Source: JBBDNV01 sp040877415 (GTDB lineage Bacteria; Planctomycetota; Planctomycetia; Pirellulales; PALSA-1355). Taken from it: a stretch of 40,114 bases of DNA. The stretch covers positions 1 through 40,114 of the forward strand of contig JBBDNV010000020.1 in assembly GCA_040877415.1 (NCBI GenBank), in the 5' to 3' direction. Numbering within the stretch: the first letter of the stretch is position 1; each line of letters starts with the position of its first letter. This document shows, in pieces, positions 40,024 to 40,114 of this stretch. A program made the translations under genes and the position numbers. The notes below the pieces were generated by a model. That model saw only the letters and a program-made list of their open reading frames with translations. It was not told where the DNA came from and did not search any database.

Positions 40024-40114
40024 ATGCCACGGGACGATCGAGATTTCGACGATATCTCAGAAATGAGTGATGTCCCAATCCTGTTCGGCACGGGATTTGC
40101 GCTGTGCAAAACAT
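40024..40114 (+). CDS. Start of an unidentified gene, cut by the window end
   Basis: An open frame begins with ATG at 40024 after AAAAAGGG and runs 30 codons to the end of the window without a stop. The first residues (MPRDDRDFDDISEMSD) are acidic and not recognisable. It lies 22 nt after the toxin gene and may be in the same transcript. Confidence 0.4.
   Translation, partial: MPRDDRDFDDISEMSDVPILFGTGFALCKT

Noticed and set aside
1..40114. CRISPR arrays, tRNA or rRNA genes, insertion sequences, prophage genes
   Set aside because: No regularly spaced direct repeats, no cloverleaf or rRNA-like sequence and no transposase, integrase or phage protein was recognised by reading.

Overview
The window looks like a chromosomal piece of a planctomycete, most likely of the Pirellulales type (inference from gene content). 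GC content is high. It carries protein families strongly enriched in that phylum: PSCyt1/DUF1549/DUF1553 and DUF1501 proteins, a giant beta-propeller/HEAT/cupredoxin/cytochrome c fusion, PQQ-like propeller proteins with a W..(W/F)RGP start, and a planctomycete-type bacterial microcompartment (BMC) locus. I found no rRNA, tRNA, CRISPR array, transposase or prophage.

Layout. 62-970 (-) is a ROK fructokinase. 1098-5647 (+) holds a PQQ-like propeller protein, an exported penicillin-acylase-family Ntn hydrolase and an HD-domain protein. 5694-14853 (-) is one 12-gene BMC operon. In transcription order it encodes a DeoR-family regulator, PduL, two BMC-H shell proteins, an acetate-kinase-family protein, a BMC-P, a PduP-like CoA-acylating aldehyde dehydrogenase, two more BMC-P, a class II sugar-phosphate aldolase, an LDH/MDH-family dehydrogenase and a 418-aa aldolase-like protein. 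15082-19602 has a GNAT acetyltransferase (+) converging on purN and ileS (-), which overlap by 4 nt. 19780-21063 (+) is a ThrE/YjjP-YjjB transporter. 21248-26218 (+) is the 1656-aa fusion protein. 26289-27485 (-) is a FIST-domain sensor. 27636-31433 (-) is a DUF1549/DUF1553 cytochrome plus DUF1501 pair. 31714-37926 (+) is a run of five metabolic genes: acyl-CoA ligase, LLM flavin oxidoreductase, amidohydrolase, HpcH/HpaI aldolase and D-2-hydroxyacid dehydrogenase. 38034-39278 (+) is a second PQQ-like propeller protein. 39407-40001 (+) is a DUF433/DUF5615 toxin-antitoxin-like pair. The window ends inside an unidentified gene.

How the BMC genes should work together, by analogy with the planctomycete/verrucomicrobial compartment for fucose and rhamnose: the aldolase splits a deoxy-ketose 1-phosphate into DHAP and lactaldehyde. 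The aldehyde dehydrogenase makes lactyl-CoA, PduL exchanges CoA for phosphate, the kinase makes ATP and lactate, and the dehydrogenase may recycle NADH. The aldolase, aldehyde dehydrogenase and PduL carry similar terminal amphipathic helices that look like encapsulation peptides. Sugar isomerase and kinase genes are not in the window.

Points most worth attention: the BMC acetate-kinase homologue differs at several textbook active-site positions; the LDH-like enzyme carries MDH-type specificity residues; a 15-bp tandem repeat builds the linker of the aldehyde dehydrogenase; a 73-bp REPIN-like palindrome sits inside the BMC operon just upstream of a shell gene and recurs elsewhere; and a 7-bp repeat spans the start codon of the DUF1501 gene.
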